Below, in pieces: positions 14,282-20,381 of a stretch of DNA of 20,879 nucleotides. Source of the stretch: a virus; the IMG/VR virus record IMGVR_UViG_3300031754_000021, positions 1 through 20,879 of that record. The stretch is one strand, 5' to 3'. The position numbers and the translations under genes are program-made. A model generated the notes under the pieces. That model worked only from the letters and a program-made list of their open reading frames with translations. It had not been told where the DNA came from and ran no database searches. Position 1 is the stretch's first letter. Each line of letters opens with the position of its first letter.

Positions 14282-14470
14282 TTGGGATTATGTGGCTTCC
14301 GCTGCCGCTTCGTCTCAGCAGACGGAGCAGCTTGCAAGAAAGTCGTGCGCTCGTATCGGGGGATCGTCATGCATTGTAAGCGCGTGCATGGGCTTGAAGC
14401 GCAGATGAAGTTGTCTTTAGCGCCGAACGAAAAGGAGGAAAGCGTTGAGCTGGATCGGCGGGCTAGCTGA
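14282..14470 (+). CDS. C2H2 zinc-finger protein, 62 aa
   Basis: The frame encodes a classical C-x12-H-x4-H half of a zinc finger (C18 ... H31 ... H36), preceded by Cys at 4 and 8 in GLCGFRCRFVSADG. This fits a C2H2-type finger of the sort found in some phage proteins. The only ordinary start is TTG at 14282, with no clear ribosome site. The frame is also continuous with the HNH gene after its TGA. Two other frames over the same DNA are open for about 45-50 codons, so the reading frame is not fully settled. The end overlaps the radical SAM gene by 26 bases. It probably binds nucleic acid. Confidence 0.5.
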   Translation: MGLCGFRCRFVSADGAACKKVVRSYRGIVMHCKRVHGLEAQMKLSLAPNEKEESVELDRRAS

Positions 14471-15341
14471 GTGGCAAGAAGGCGACACGGTGTATTTGTC
14501 CGTCGCTTTCACGTACAAATTGAACGAAGCGTATCAACGCGCTCAATTCGCGCGTGCGCAAGGCTTAAAAGTTGTCGCTGGCGGGCCTGCGCTTTTTTTG
14601 ATTCGGCAATCGCACCTTCAACATCCATTAACGCTCATGGCCGAGATTCGGGAAAGCTATCAAGACGCGATCGTAAAGCACAATCCGGAAGCTACATTCG
14701 CAAGCCGCGGCTGTCCTGTTGGCTGTACTTTCTGTATTGTTCCGAAAATGGAAGGCGAAGCATTCACGCTGATTCCAGACTTTCCCGTGCGACCAATTCT
14801 ATGCGACAACAATCTCTCAGCGCTTCCGGCGGATTACCAAGACTACATCATCTCTCGCTATCGAGCGAAGAACGTCGCGCTCAAAGACGCAAACTCTGGC
14901 TTCGAGCCGCGTACGTTCACGAAAGAAGTTTATCGGCGCTGGAAGCCGCTAATAGATTCCGGTGGAGGTCCGTGGCGCTTTGCTTATGACGATATGAAGG
15001 AAACAAAAGAAGTTCTAGACGTGATGAAAATGCTGTGGTACGAGCCGCCTAGTAGGAAGCGTGTTTACGTTCTTGTGGGTAACGAGCCTTTCGAAGTTTG
15101 CATGTCGCGCATTTATGCCGTGATCGGCAACAGATGCGAGCCACACGTACAACCGTATCTCGATCTAAACAGCATGACGCGAGAGCCGCGCGCGCGTTTC
15201 GATTGGACAGTACAGAAACTAAAAGACGTTGCGCGATGGGCGAATGGTTTCGTATGGCGGAAGTATAAATTCTATGAGTACGACCGTTTTGCGAAGAAAA
15301 AAGTAGAACGATACGACGATCAACAAGGACTATTTATATGA
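14445..15341 (+). CDS. Radical SAM enzyme, phage-encoded, 298 aa
   Basis: The start is TTG at 14445, preceded by a strong AAAGGAGG 6 bases upstream. SRGCPVGCTFC carries the C90-x3-C94-x2-C97 motif that binds the 4Fe-4S cluster and S-adenosylmethionine. Before it, DTVYLSVAFTYKLNEAYQ and VVAGGPALF resemble the Rossmann-like N-terminal part of B12-binding-type radical SAM proteins, though without the DxHxxG motif. Later YVLVGNEPFEVCMSRI and the PYLDLN strand fit the SAM-binding barrel. It would generate a 5'-deoxyadenosyl radical, for an unknown substrate. Its stop overlaps the methyltransferase start by 4 bases, so both are probably made together and may act on the same DNA or base. Confidence 0.88.
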   Translation: MSWIGGLAEWQEGDTVYLSVAFTYKLNEAYQRAQFARAQGLKVVAGGPALFLIRQSHLQHPLTLMAEIRESYQDAIVKHNPEATFASRGCPVGCTFCIVPKMEGEAFTLIPDFPVRPILCDNNLSALPADYQDYIISRYRAKNVALKDANSGFEPRTFTKEVYRRWKPLIDSGGGPWRFAYDDMKETKEVLDVMKMLWYEPPSRKRVYVLVGNEPFEVCMSRIYAVIGNRCEPHVQPYLDLNSMTREPRARFDWTVQKLKDVARWANGFVWRKYKFYEYDRFAKKKVERYDDQQGLFI

Positions 15342-16570
15342 AGAAGCAAGCAACGTATCATCCGAATCTGTTCGAGCCGCAGAGCGAGCCGTCCTCCTTG
15401 CAAACGGAGAGCATAGCGCCGTCCGCCGCAGCGAAGATTGACGTATTCGCTTGCCCGAAGTGCGGTGGTCGCTCGCTGAAGACTGCGCACCCGTTCGATC
15501 ACGACGACCACACCCATTATTGCGCAGGCGGATGTCTTAGTGAAGATAGGACAGACGCGTTCTACTTCACTCCTCTGGCCGAGCCGTTCGACGCGCAAGC
15601 GGAGAGGGAAGAAGCAAAGAAAGAAGCGCGAGAGGTTATTGAGAACGATGCGCCTATAGAAGTCAGTGCGACTAAGTACGATCAGGAGAAGCTCTTTGTG
15701 CAGCCTGCTGTTGAAGCGAGTGGAAAGACAATCGAAGCACTTGAATACTCGCGTGAGAAGACAACGGAGATTATGAGACGGTTTAATGGCGATCTTCCTA
15801 TGTCCATTATGAAAGCGGATAAGAAAAGCAGAGGAACAGCGGATTTGGGGACAGGTAGTTACGATGCTTCGACGAAACATACAGGAGTTTGGGGAGTCAG
15901 CGGAAGAGGTTGCGCGAACGGAGCGCTGTCCGTCTTCCCACAAAACATCGGTCGCGCACTGCTCCTGCTTTACACGGAAGAGGGAGATACAGTCTTCGAT
16001 CCGTTCGCGGGACACAATAGCAGGATGGAGTTCTGTGTCAGAGCAGGTAGACATTATATAGGCTGTGACGTAAGTGCTAAGTTCATGAAGTTCAATCGCG
16101 AGCGCGCAGAAAAGCTGAGGTCGGAGTTTCCCGATGCGCGCATCGAGCTGCACGAGATGGACTCGCGTAAGATCGACACACTGGAACTGGCGCGCGAAGC
16201 GGACTTCACGATTACAAGCCCACCATACTATGACATTGAATACTACGGAGACGAGCATCAGCAGCTCGGAAAATCTGAGAACTACTTTGAATTTCTCCGC
16301 TCCATGTCGCGCATCGTGAAAGGAAACTTCCAGAAGCTGCGGAGCGGAGCGTTCGCGTGCTACTTTATCAATGACTTCCGTCGTGAAGGACGCTTCCACG
16401 CTTATCACATTGATATGTTCAACATCCTGAAAGAGCAGGGATTCACTCCGTGGGACATGATAATCACGGACTTAGGACAGCCGCTCCGAGCGTGCTTTCC
16501 CGCGCAAGTCATCGAAGCGAAGATTCTCCCGAAGCGTCACGAGTATGGAGTGATCGTTAGTAAGTTGTAG
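15338..16570 (+). CDS. DNA methyltransferase (N4/N6 type) with N-terminal zinc ribbon, 410 aa
   Basis: Catalytic motif IV is TSPPYYD (293-299), the [DNS]PP[YFW] signature of amino-methyltransferases. Motif I, binding S-adenosylmethionine, is DPFAGHNS (221-228), preceded by a conserved ALSVFPQNIGRALLLLYT segment. Order motif I then IV places it in the beta- or alpha-like arrangement of phage enzymes. N-terminal residues 39-66 carry CPKC...C-x3-C, a zinc ribbon, followed by a charged linker. It would methylate adenine or cytosine exocyclic amines in a target site, probably protecting phage DNA. No restriction partner is seen. The ATG overlaps the radical SAM stop (ATGA). It is the last gene before a new promoter. 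Confidence 0.88.
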   Translation: MKKQATYHPNLFEPQSEPSSLQTESIAPSAAAKIDVFACPKCGGRSLKTAHPFDHDDHTHYCAGGCLSEDRTDAFYFTPLAEPFDAQAEREEAKKEAREVIENDAPIEVSATKYDQEKLFVQPAVEASGKTIEALEYSREKTTEIMRRFNGDLPMSIMKADKKSRGTADLGTGSYDASTKHTGVWGVSGRGCANGALSVFPQNIGRALLLLYTEEGDTVFDPFAGHNSRMEFCVRAGRHYIGCDVSAKFMKFNRERAEKLRSEFPDARIELHEMDSRKIDTLELAREADFTITSPPYYDIEYYGDEHQQLGKSENYFEFLRSMSRIVKGNFQKLRSGAFACYFINDFRREGRFHAYHIDMFNILKEQGFTPWDMIITDLGQPLRACFPAQVIEAKILPKRHEYGVIVSKL

Positions 16571-16604
16571 AAAACAAAGAAGATAAAATTGTGTAGAAAT
16601 TCGC

Positions 16605-16632
16605 TTGACACACACTTTTTATGAGCTATACT
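16605..16632 (+). promoter_or_regulatory. Near-consensus sigma70 promoter for the DUF932 gene
   Basis: A perfect -35 TTGACA (16605-16610) and a -10 TATACT (16627-16632, 5 of 6) are spaced 16 bases apart, with an A-rich upstream element (16570-16590). This is the strongest promoter I see in the window. It starts a new unit about 50 bases before the DUF932 gene and is not preceded by an obvious terminator. Confidence 0.85.
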
Positions 16633-16688
16633 GAAGCTCACTCGCAGCACGAACGCGAGAATCTGACAAACTAAGGCGGACAACTTAT

Positions 16689-17762
16689 ATGTCACACAAC
16701 ATCATGCAGCGCAACGGGAAGTACGCAATGGCAGCAGCTCGGGGAGTTGCAGTTTGGCACGAACTCGGTCAGCGCGTCGGTGAAACAGCAACGTGGAGGG
16801 AGATGGCGGAAGCGGCTGATCTTCTTTGGAGCATTATCGTAAAGGATGTATTCTCGCGCGCTCCGCACACGAACGAAGTTATCAAGCTCCCCGACGTGCG
16901 TGGCATCTTCCGTACTGATGACGGACACTATCTCGGAAGTGTTGGGAAAATCTGGGAGCCAATCCAGAACGCGGAAGCGTTCGAATGGGTTGATACTCTT
17001 CTCGATTGTCTCGGGGGAGCGCACTACTTGACAGCAGGCGCTCTGGGAGGTGGCGAGAAAGTCTGGACGCTTGCGAAGATTCCGATGGACTTCTCCGTCG
17101 CTGAAGAAGCAGACAAGCACGAGACGTATCTGCTTTTTACGACAGCGCACGACGGGACAGGAGCTGCGAAAGTTAAGCTCGTTGTGACGCAAGTCGTCTG
17201 CAACAATACTCTCGACATGGCGCTTGGTGAAGCTGGCGAGGAAATCAGCATCCGTCACACGAAAGCCGCTAAAGAGCGCATGGATCGCGCTGTCAAGCTG
17301 ATGAAAGGGACGCAAGCGACAGTCAGCGAGCTGAAAGCGAAGCTCACAGCGCTTGCAGAGCGCAAGCTGACGAAAGAAACGACTGTCAGCATACTGGACC
17401 GCCTCTTCCCGAAAATGAAGGACATCGACGGGAAAGAAGTTGACACGACGCGCCGCGATAACATCGTTTCTGGCGTTCTTCAGTGCTTCGAATCGAACAA
17501 TAACAACGCTTTCCCAAGCGTTGCGGGAACGGGATACAACCTCCTGAACGCCGTAACCGAGTACACCGACCATCTCCGCAGCGCGCGAGGAAGCTCGAAC
17601 GACAATGGGAGCACGACGAAAGAGACGAATCGCGCTGTCTCTGCAATGTTCGGGAGTGGCTCGAAACTGAAGCAGCAAGCGCTTGAAGTCATACTCGAAC
17701 AAACAGCTCCGAGCATCTTAAGTTTGGCTGCTGAGATGCCTGTGTCCGCAGCGCATCGATAG
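16689..17762 (+). CDS. DUF932 / phage-plasmid-like protein (TIGR03299 type), 357 aa
   Basis: The region from WHELGQRVGETATWREMAEAA to the DDGHYLGSVGKIWEPIQNAEAFEWVD segment is the typical start of the DUF932 family, where 'W..LG.....t..eal..AgLdw.v' and 'LG.V...Y.pvqN.eaf.f.d' recur. GALGGGEKVWTLAKIP and LLFTTAHDGTGA follow, and VCNNTLDMAL marks the central motif. The C-terminal third is helical and ends in a Gln/Ala stretch. Members are common in phages and plasmids next to replication genes; the biochemical role is unresolved. TAAGGCGGA lies about 12 bases before the ATG. Strong promoter placement suggests early high expression. Confidence 0.88.
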   Translation: MSHNIMQRNGKYAMAAARGVAVWHELGQRVGETATWREMAEAADLLWSIIVKDVFSRAPHTNEVIKLPDVRGIFRTDDGHYLGSVGKIWEPIQNAEAFEWVDTLLDCLGGAHYLTAGALGGGEKVWTLAKIPMDFSVAEEADKHETYLLFTTAHDGTGAAKVKLVVTQVVCNNTLDMALGEAGEEISIRHTKAAKERMDRAVKLMKGTQATVSELKAKLTALAERKLTKETTVSILDRLFPKMKDIDGKEVDTTRRDNIVSGVLQCFESNNNNAFPSVAGTGYNLLNAVTEYTDHLRSARGSSNDNGSTTKETNRAVSAMFGSGSKLKQQALEVILEQTAPSILSLAAEMPVSAAHR

Positions 17763-17773
17763 CGCAAGCCGAA

Positions 17774-17814
17774 ACGTGCAGCGACGAGCTGCACGTCAGA
17801 GCGTCAAGCGCTCT
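17774..17814 (+). other. Two tandem hairpins after the DUF932 gene
   Basis: Hairpin 1 has arms ACGTGCAG (17774-17781) and CTGCACGT (17789-17796) with a 7-base loop. Hairpin 2 has arms AGAGCG (17798-17803) and CGCTCT (17809-17814) with a 5-base loop. No U-tract follows, so a Rho-independent terminator is not shown. They lie a few bases before the start of the 41-aa zinc-ribbon gene and may tune its translation or protect the upstream message. Confidence 0.5.
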
Positions 17815-17820
17815 CTGATG

Positions 17821-17946
17821 ATGGCTAAAAAGAACAGTGACGTGAATCGCTGTCCGCGCTGCAAGCGCTCTCTGTCGTATTGGCGTCGCAAGACTCACGA
17901 CTTTGTTTGCCGATTGTGCGGAAATGTATGGAGGAAAGCAGCATGA
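17821..17946 (+). CDS. Zinc-ribbon microprotein, 41 aa
   Basis: MAKKNSDVNRCPRCKRSLSY, followed by a basic stretch and VCRLCGNVWRKAA, gives C11-x2-C14 and C30-x2-C33, a complete minimal zinc ribbon. An ATG immediately before (17818) would add one residue. No clear ribosome site is seen, and the start lies just beyond the second hairpin. The TGA overlaps the next gene's ATG (ATGA), and the next gene's GGAGG site lies inside this gene. It is too small for anything but binding; a nucleic acid or protein adaptor role is likely but unproven. Confidence 0.65.
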   Translation: MAKKNSDVNRCPRCKRSLSYWRRKTHDFVCRLCGNVWRKAA

Positions 17947-18515
17947 GCGTACTCGACGCTATCTGCGCGTGCGGCCATGCACTTGGAACGCATCATCACA
18001 GTAAGTCATGCACTGCTTACAGCGACGTTGTAAACTTGAAGTTCTGTAAGTGCAACGAATTTCGCGAAGCACGATCAATCGCGAGAGTGTTGAACCCTGA
18101 AGAACAGGGACAGGAGATACAAGTCATGGCAAAAGAAAAGAAGGGCCGCAAGGTCGTTCTCTTTGAAGTGACATCTAAGGACGGGAAAGAACTACTCGAC
18201 AAAGCGAACACGTCGAACGCAGCGATTTTCTATCGCGTGCTCGTTGCGAAAGGAGAAGCGATGCAGCGACTCGCAATCTACGAAGCGTCGAAGTCGAAGT
18301 GCGAGAGCGGAGCTGCTTGGGAACGTCTCGGACATCAGACTCACGACACGCTTGCTCGGCTCAGGAAGGCTGGCTTCGTCAAGCGCATCGAAACGCGGGA
18401 AGCTGTTGCTCCTGCGAAGCGCGAGAAGAAAGCGAAAGTAAAGACGAACGGGAAACAGAGCGCAGCTCCCGACGTGCGCGACAGCGACATTCCGCAGAAT
18501 GAAGCGACGGCGTAA
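17943..18515 (+). CDS. Zinc-binding, possible winged-helix regulatory protein, 190 aa
   Basis: The start ATG at 17943 has GGAGG 8 bases upstream and overlaps the zinc-ribbon stop. The N-terminal 40 residues carry C8, C10, a His cluster (HALGTHHHS), C23, and C35-K-C37, a probable zinc site. From about residue 120 on, AAWERLGHQTHDTLARLRKAGFVKRIE looks like a winged helix (recognition helix plus wing), and the tail is Lys/Ala-rich. A second start at 18126 (MAKEKKGRKVV), with AGGAG 9 bases before it, could make a shorter form lacking the zinc domain. I do not recognise a named family; a DNA-binding role is inferred. Confidence 0.7.
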   Translation: MSVLDAICACGHALGTHHHSKSCTAYSDVVNLKFCKCNEFREARSIARVLNPEEQGQEIQVMAKEKKGRKVVLFEVTSKDGKELLDKANTSNAAIFYRVLVAKGEAMQRLAIYEASKSKCESGAAWERLGHQTHDTLARLRKAGFVKRIETREAVAPAKREKKAKVKTNGKQSAAPDVRDSDIPQNEATA

Positions 18516-18590
18516 GAGCCGCCGTCTCAGCACGCTAACTGACCAGCTCCGGTTCGAGTCGTATAGACACCCGCTGCGATCTAGCGTGCT
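18506..18590 (+). other. Intergenic structured RNA: GC hairpin plus long-range stem
   Basis: The first hairpin, GACGGCG (18506-18512) with CGCCGTC (18520-18526), contains the TAA stop of the upstream gene in its loop. A second stem pairs AGCACGCTA (18529-18537) with TAGCGTGCT (18582-18590) perfectly, plus three further outer pairs beyond one mismatch, enclosing 44 bases. No U-tract follows. A T-loop-like GGTTCGAGTC lies inside but no cloverleaf forms. It could be a 5' leader element of the next gene or a small RNA. Confidence 0.5.
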
Positions 18591-18626
18591 TAGAGGATGG
18601 CTCTCGTATCAGGAGGAAAAAACATT

Positions 18627-19334
18627 ATGCTCAGTTATCACAACGACCCATTAATTAAGGACAAGTATCTCGCTCGCGTTCAAGCGCACGCTGCCGCCGA
18701 TGAATTGATTCACGGCGTCTATTGGGAGAACGGCAAGGGTTGCGCTGTTGGTTGTACTGTGCATAGCGATTCGCATGCCGCTTACGAGGCGGAGCTTGGT
18801 ATCCCGCGTATCTTGGCGCGGCTGGAAGATGGAATCTTTGAGGGCTTGGCGAATGGCCGCTCAAAGCAGTGGCCTGAACAGTTCCTTGCGGCGATAAAAG
18901 TCGGGCGAGACTTATCACTTATTTGGCCGCGTTTCGCCGTGTGGTTATTGACTGACAAATGGTATGGTGTTTTGCAGCATGCGAAGACGCAAAAAGCGAA
19001 GATCGCAATTCAGAACGTTGCAGATGCTTATCAATCAGTAGTCGAAGGGCAAAAGAAAGAAATTGATTGGTATAAGTTGCGAAGCGACGCCGCCGCCTAC
19101 GCCGCCGCCGCCGCCGACGCCGTCGCCGCCTACGCCGCCGCCGACGCCGCCTACGCCGCCTACGCCGCCGCCGACGACGCCGCCGCCTACGCCGCCTACG
19201 CCGCCTACGCCGCCGCCGACGCCGTCGCCGCCTACGCCGCCGCCGACGCCGCCTACGCCGCGCGTTTTTCTAAGCGACAAGAGCATCGGGAAGCACAAGC
19301 GGATAAACTTTTAGAACTGCTTAGGAGCGCGTAA
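18627..19334 (+). CDS. Phage/bacterial conserved protein with Ala-Tyr-Asp tract, 235 aa
   Basis: I take the ATG at 18627 (MLSYHNDPLIKDKYLARVQAH) with AGGAGG upstream; a longer start at 18597 exists, but MLSYHND is the usual start I recall for this family. The pattern Y.ND..IK.KYLARV.AH..AD, GKGCAVGCT, YEAELGIPRILARLED.IFEGL and WPEQFLAAIKVG.DL..IWPRFA.WLL is shared by many phage and bacterial proteins of unknown function. They often carry an alanine/tyrosine-rich low-complexity region, as here (about 60 residues before the C-terminal RFSKRQEHREAQ helix). The tract is encoded by GCC/TAC/GAC codons. The function is unknown. The stop is coupled to the 27-aa gene. Confidence 0.8.
   Translation: MLSYHNDPLIKDKYLARVQAHAAADELIHGVYWENGKGCAVGCTVHSDSHAAYEAELGIPRILARLEDGIFEGLANGRSKQWPEQFLAAIKVGRDLSLIWPRFAVWLLTDKWYGVLQHAKTQKAKIAIQNVADAYQSVVEGQKKEIDWYKLRSDAAAYAAAAADAVAAYAAADAAYAAYAAADDAAAYAAYAAYAAADAVAAYAAADAAYAARFSKRQEHREAQADKLLELLRSA
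19086..19262 (+). repeat. Coding microsatellite of GCC, TAC and GAC codons
   Basis: About 59 codons are almost all GCC (Ala), interrupted by TAC (Tyr), GAC (Asp) and GTC (Val). A 16-residue unit, ADAVAAYAAADAAYAA, appears twice, at about 19113-19160 and 19215-19262, which points to duplication. The codons are strongly GC-rich compared with neighbours. The antisense strand and another frame are also open here and read as Gly/Val or Pro/Thr runs, which are side effects of the repeat. Confidence 0.9.
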
Positions 19335-19417
19335 TGCTTCGCTCCTTCTTCCGCATCGCTCTCTTCTGCGCTCTCGACGTGATCGTGATGCTTGTTGTGT
19401 TGGGGATAATCAGATGA
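19334..19417 (+). CDS. 27-residue single-span membrane microprotein
   Basis: The protein MLRSFFRIALFCALDVIVML, then VVLGIIR, is almost entirely hydrophobic with one Asp in the middle and basic residues at both ends, a plausible single transmembrane helix. AGGAG lies 6 bases before the ATG. The ATG overlaps the upstream TAA (TAATG) and the TGA overlaps the next ATG (ATGA), so it is coupled on both sides. It is too short for most gene callers. Possible roles include a membrane effector or holin-like peptide, but nothing here shows function. Confidence 0.6.
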   Translation: MLRSFFRIALFCALDVIVMLVVLGIIR

Positions 19418-19686
19418 GATACATAATCGAAGGCACTTGGACTGGCTACAACTCTTCGCAAGAGCGCGTCGTTCACCGCGAAGTCTACAAGACGTATCGG
19501 AAAGACAGTCCATTTCTGAAAGCGATTCGAGAGATACGTTCGATTCTTTTCACTGATAATACGCGACTGCTTCTCAATGTGCGCGAAGCAAAGCCGCGCG
19601 AGAAGGTCCAAGAAATTCGCGGCTACGTGTCATTGATTCGTAAGGCGGTGAATAGCGGTATCAGCATTGTGAGGGATATGCCATGA
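19414..19686 (+). CDS. Hypothetical protein, 90 aa
   Basis: MRYIIEGTWTGYNSSQERVVHREVY looks like two beta strands, and residues 34-60 and 66-84 are basic and helical (SPFLKAIREIRSILF, RGYVSLIRKAV). Both ends overlap neighbours by 4 bases (ATGA), placing it in a tightly coupled chain. I do not recognise a family. The alpha/beta pattern suggests a small soluble protein. The chain that starts at 18627 runs to the end of the window with no gap, so these genes share one message. Confidence 0.65.
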   Translation: MRYIIEGTWTGYNSSQERVVHREVYKTYRKDSPFLKAIREIRSILFTDNTRLLLNVREAKPREKVQEIRGYVSLIRKAVNSGISIVRDMP

Positions 19687-19883
19687 CCATCACCGCGCAG
19701 TGGGAAGACTTGCACAACGGTCGCGGCTACGTCGTCGAGCACGATGGCCAGCTTAAAACGGGCAGCTTCAGCAGTCGCGAGCGGGCAGTAGAGTGGTTCG
19801 CGCGGGAGCTGGACGCGGAGCTAGTGATCGAAGGGGAGTATGTCGAACCTCTAGGGGCGCAAGGTGAGCAAGATGCTGCGTGA
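19683..19883 (+). CDS. Hypothetical protein, 66 aa
   Basis: MTITAQWEDLHNGRGYVVEHDG is followed by a helix (SRERAVEWFARELDAE) and a strand (LVIEGEYVEPLG). The order strand, strand, helix, strand suggests a compact small domain. The start overlaps the upstream stop by 4 bases, and its end overlaps the following gene by 20 bases. No family or motif is recognised. Translation is supported by coupling and reading-frame continuity. Confidence 0.6.
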   Translation: MTITAQWEDLHNGRGYVVEHDGQLKTGSFSSRERAVEWFARELDAELVIEGEYVEPLGAQGEQDAA

Positions 19884-20118
19884 CCGCGCTTCTCAGACTC
19901 ACGAAGGCGGCTATATTACAGAGCCTGGCCCTACGCACGCGCTTTTCGTGCGTTGGATAGCGATGACAACTGGAACACTGTATTCAATTCATCGTTATAG
20001 ACCTTACGGGGAAAGAATTCTTAGCGTGCCAATTGAGCCGTTGCGGGAATTTGCTGTGCGGCGCAAGGCGCGCGTCCGCGAGCGGGTCGAGAGCGATATG
20101 GAGAGGGACAGGAGATGA
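19864..20118 (+). CDS. Hypothetical basic protein, 84 aa
   Basis: The GTG at 19864 is used here (MSKMLRDRASQTHEGGY); an ATG three codons later at 19873 is also possible and has AAGGTGAG upstream. The middle has aromatic-rich strands (ALFVRWIAMTTGTLYSIHRYRPYG), and the last 25 residues are strongly Arg-rich (RRKARVRERVESDMERDRR), which may bind nucleic acid. It overlaps the upstream gene by 20 bases and the next by 4 bases. No family recognised. Confidence 0.55.
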   Translation: MSKMLRDRASQTHEGGYITEPGPTHALFVRWIAMTTGTLYSIHRYRPYGERILSVPIEPLREFAVRRKARVRERVESDMERDRR

Positions 20119-20381
20119 TTGCGCGAGTAAGAATAGCACCGGTCGAGAATTGGTGCGCGAATACTCGCGGAGAAATTGAAGAGCGTGTCTATTCTCCTGG
20201 CACAGTTGTAGAGATTGAAACGAGTTCATGGACTCCTAACGACAGTGAGTATTCGAGGCAATGTGGCGGAGGTACTTTTCGGCTGTCTCTAGCGAGCACT
20301 AATATGTTTCGCGTTAAGGCAGGGAAAGAGCCGCAAAATCACTGCGGCTATTTTTGTGAGCACATGCTGGAAATAGACTAA
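20115..20381 (+). CDS. Hypothetical protein, 88 aa
   Basis: MIARVRIAPVENWCANTRGEI begins a beta-rich protein with Cys residues at positions 14, 50, 77 and 81 (NWCAN, RQCGG, NHCGYFCEH). The last pair plus His (HCGYFCEH) could help bind a metal. AGAGGGACAGGAG precedes the ATG, which overlaps the upstream TGA. The TAA overlaps the next ATG (TAATG). No family recognised; the coupling supports translation. Confidence 0.6.
   Translation: MIARVRIAPVENWCANTRGEIEERVYSPGTVVEIETSSWTPNDSEYSRQCGGGTFRLSLASTNMFRVKAGKEPQNHCGYFCEHMLEID

Noticed and set aside
15320-16408. 362-codon open frame on the minus strand
   Set aside because: It lies antisense to the methyltransferase. It is Arg/Cys/Leu-rich, lacks motifs and has no ribosome site; the long opening is a codon-usage shadow.
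16692-17702. 336-codon open frame on the minus strand
   Set aside because: It is antisense to the DUF932 gene, with no motif and no promoter or ribosome site.
18551-18560. GGTTCGAGTC, resembling a tRNA T-loop
   Set aside because: No matching T-stem or acceptor pairs surround it. The enclosing stem spans only 62 bases and does not fold as a cloverleaf.
19035-19314. Open frames reading as Gly/Val runs (minus) and Pro/Thr runs (plus)
   Set aside because: They are forced by the GCC/TAC repeat on the other frame and have no ribosome sites.
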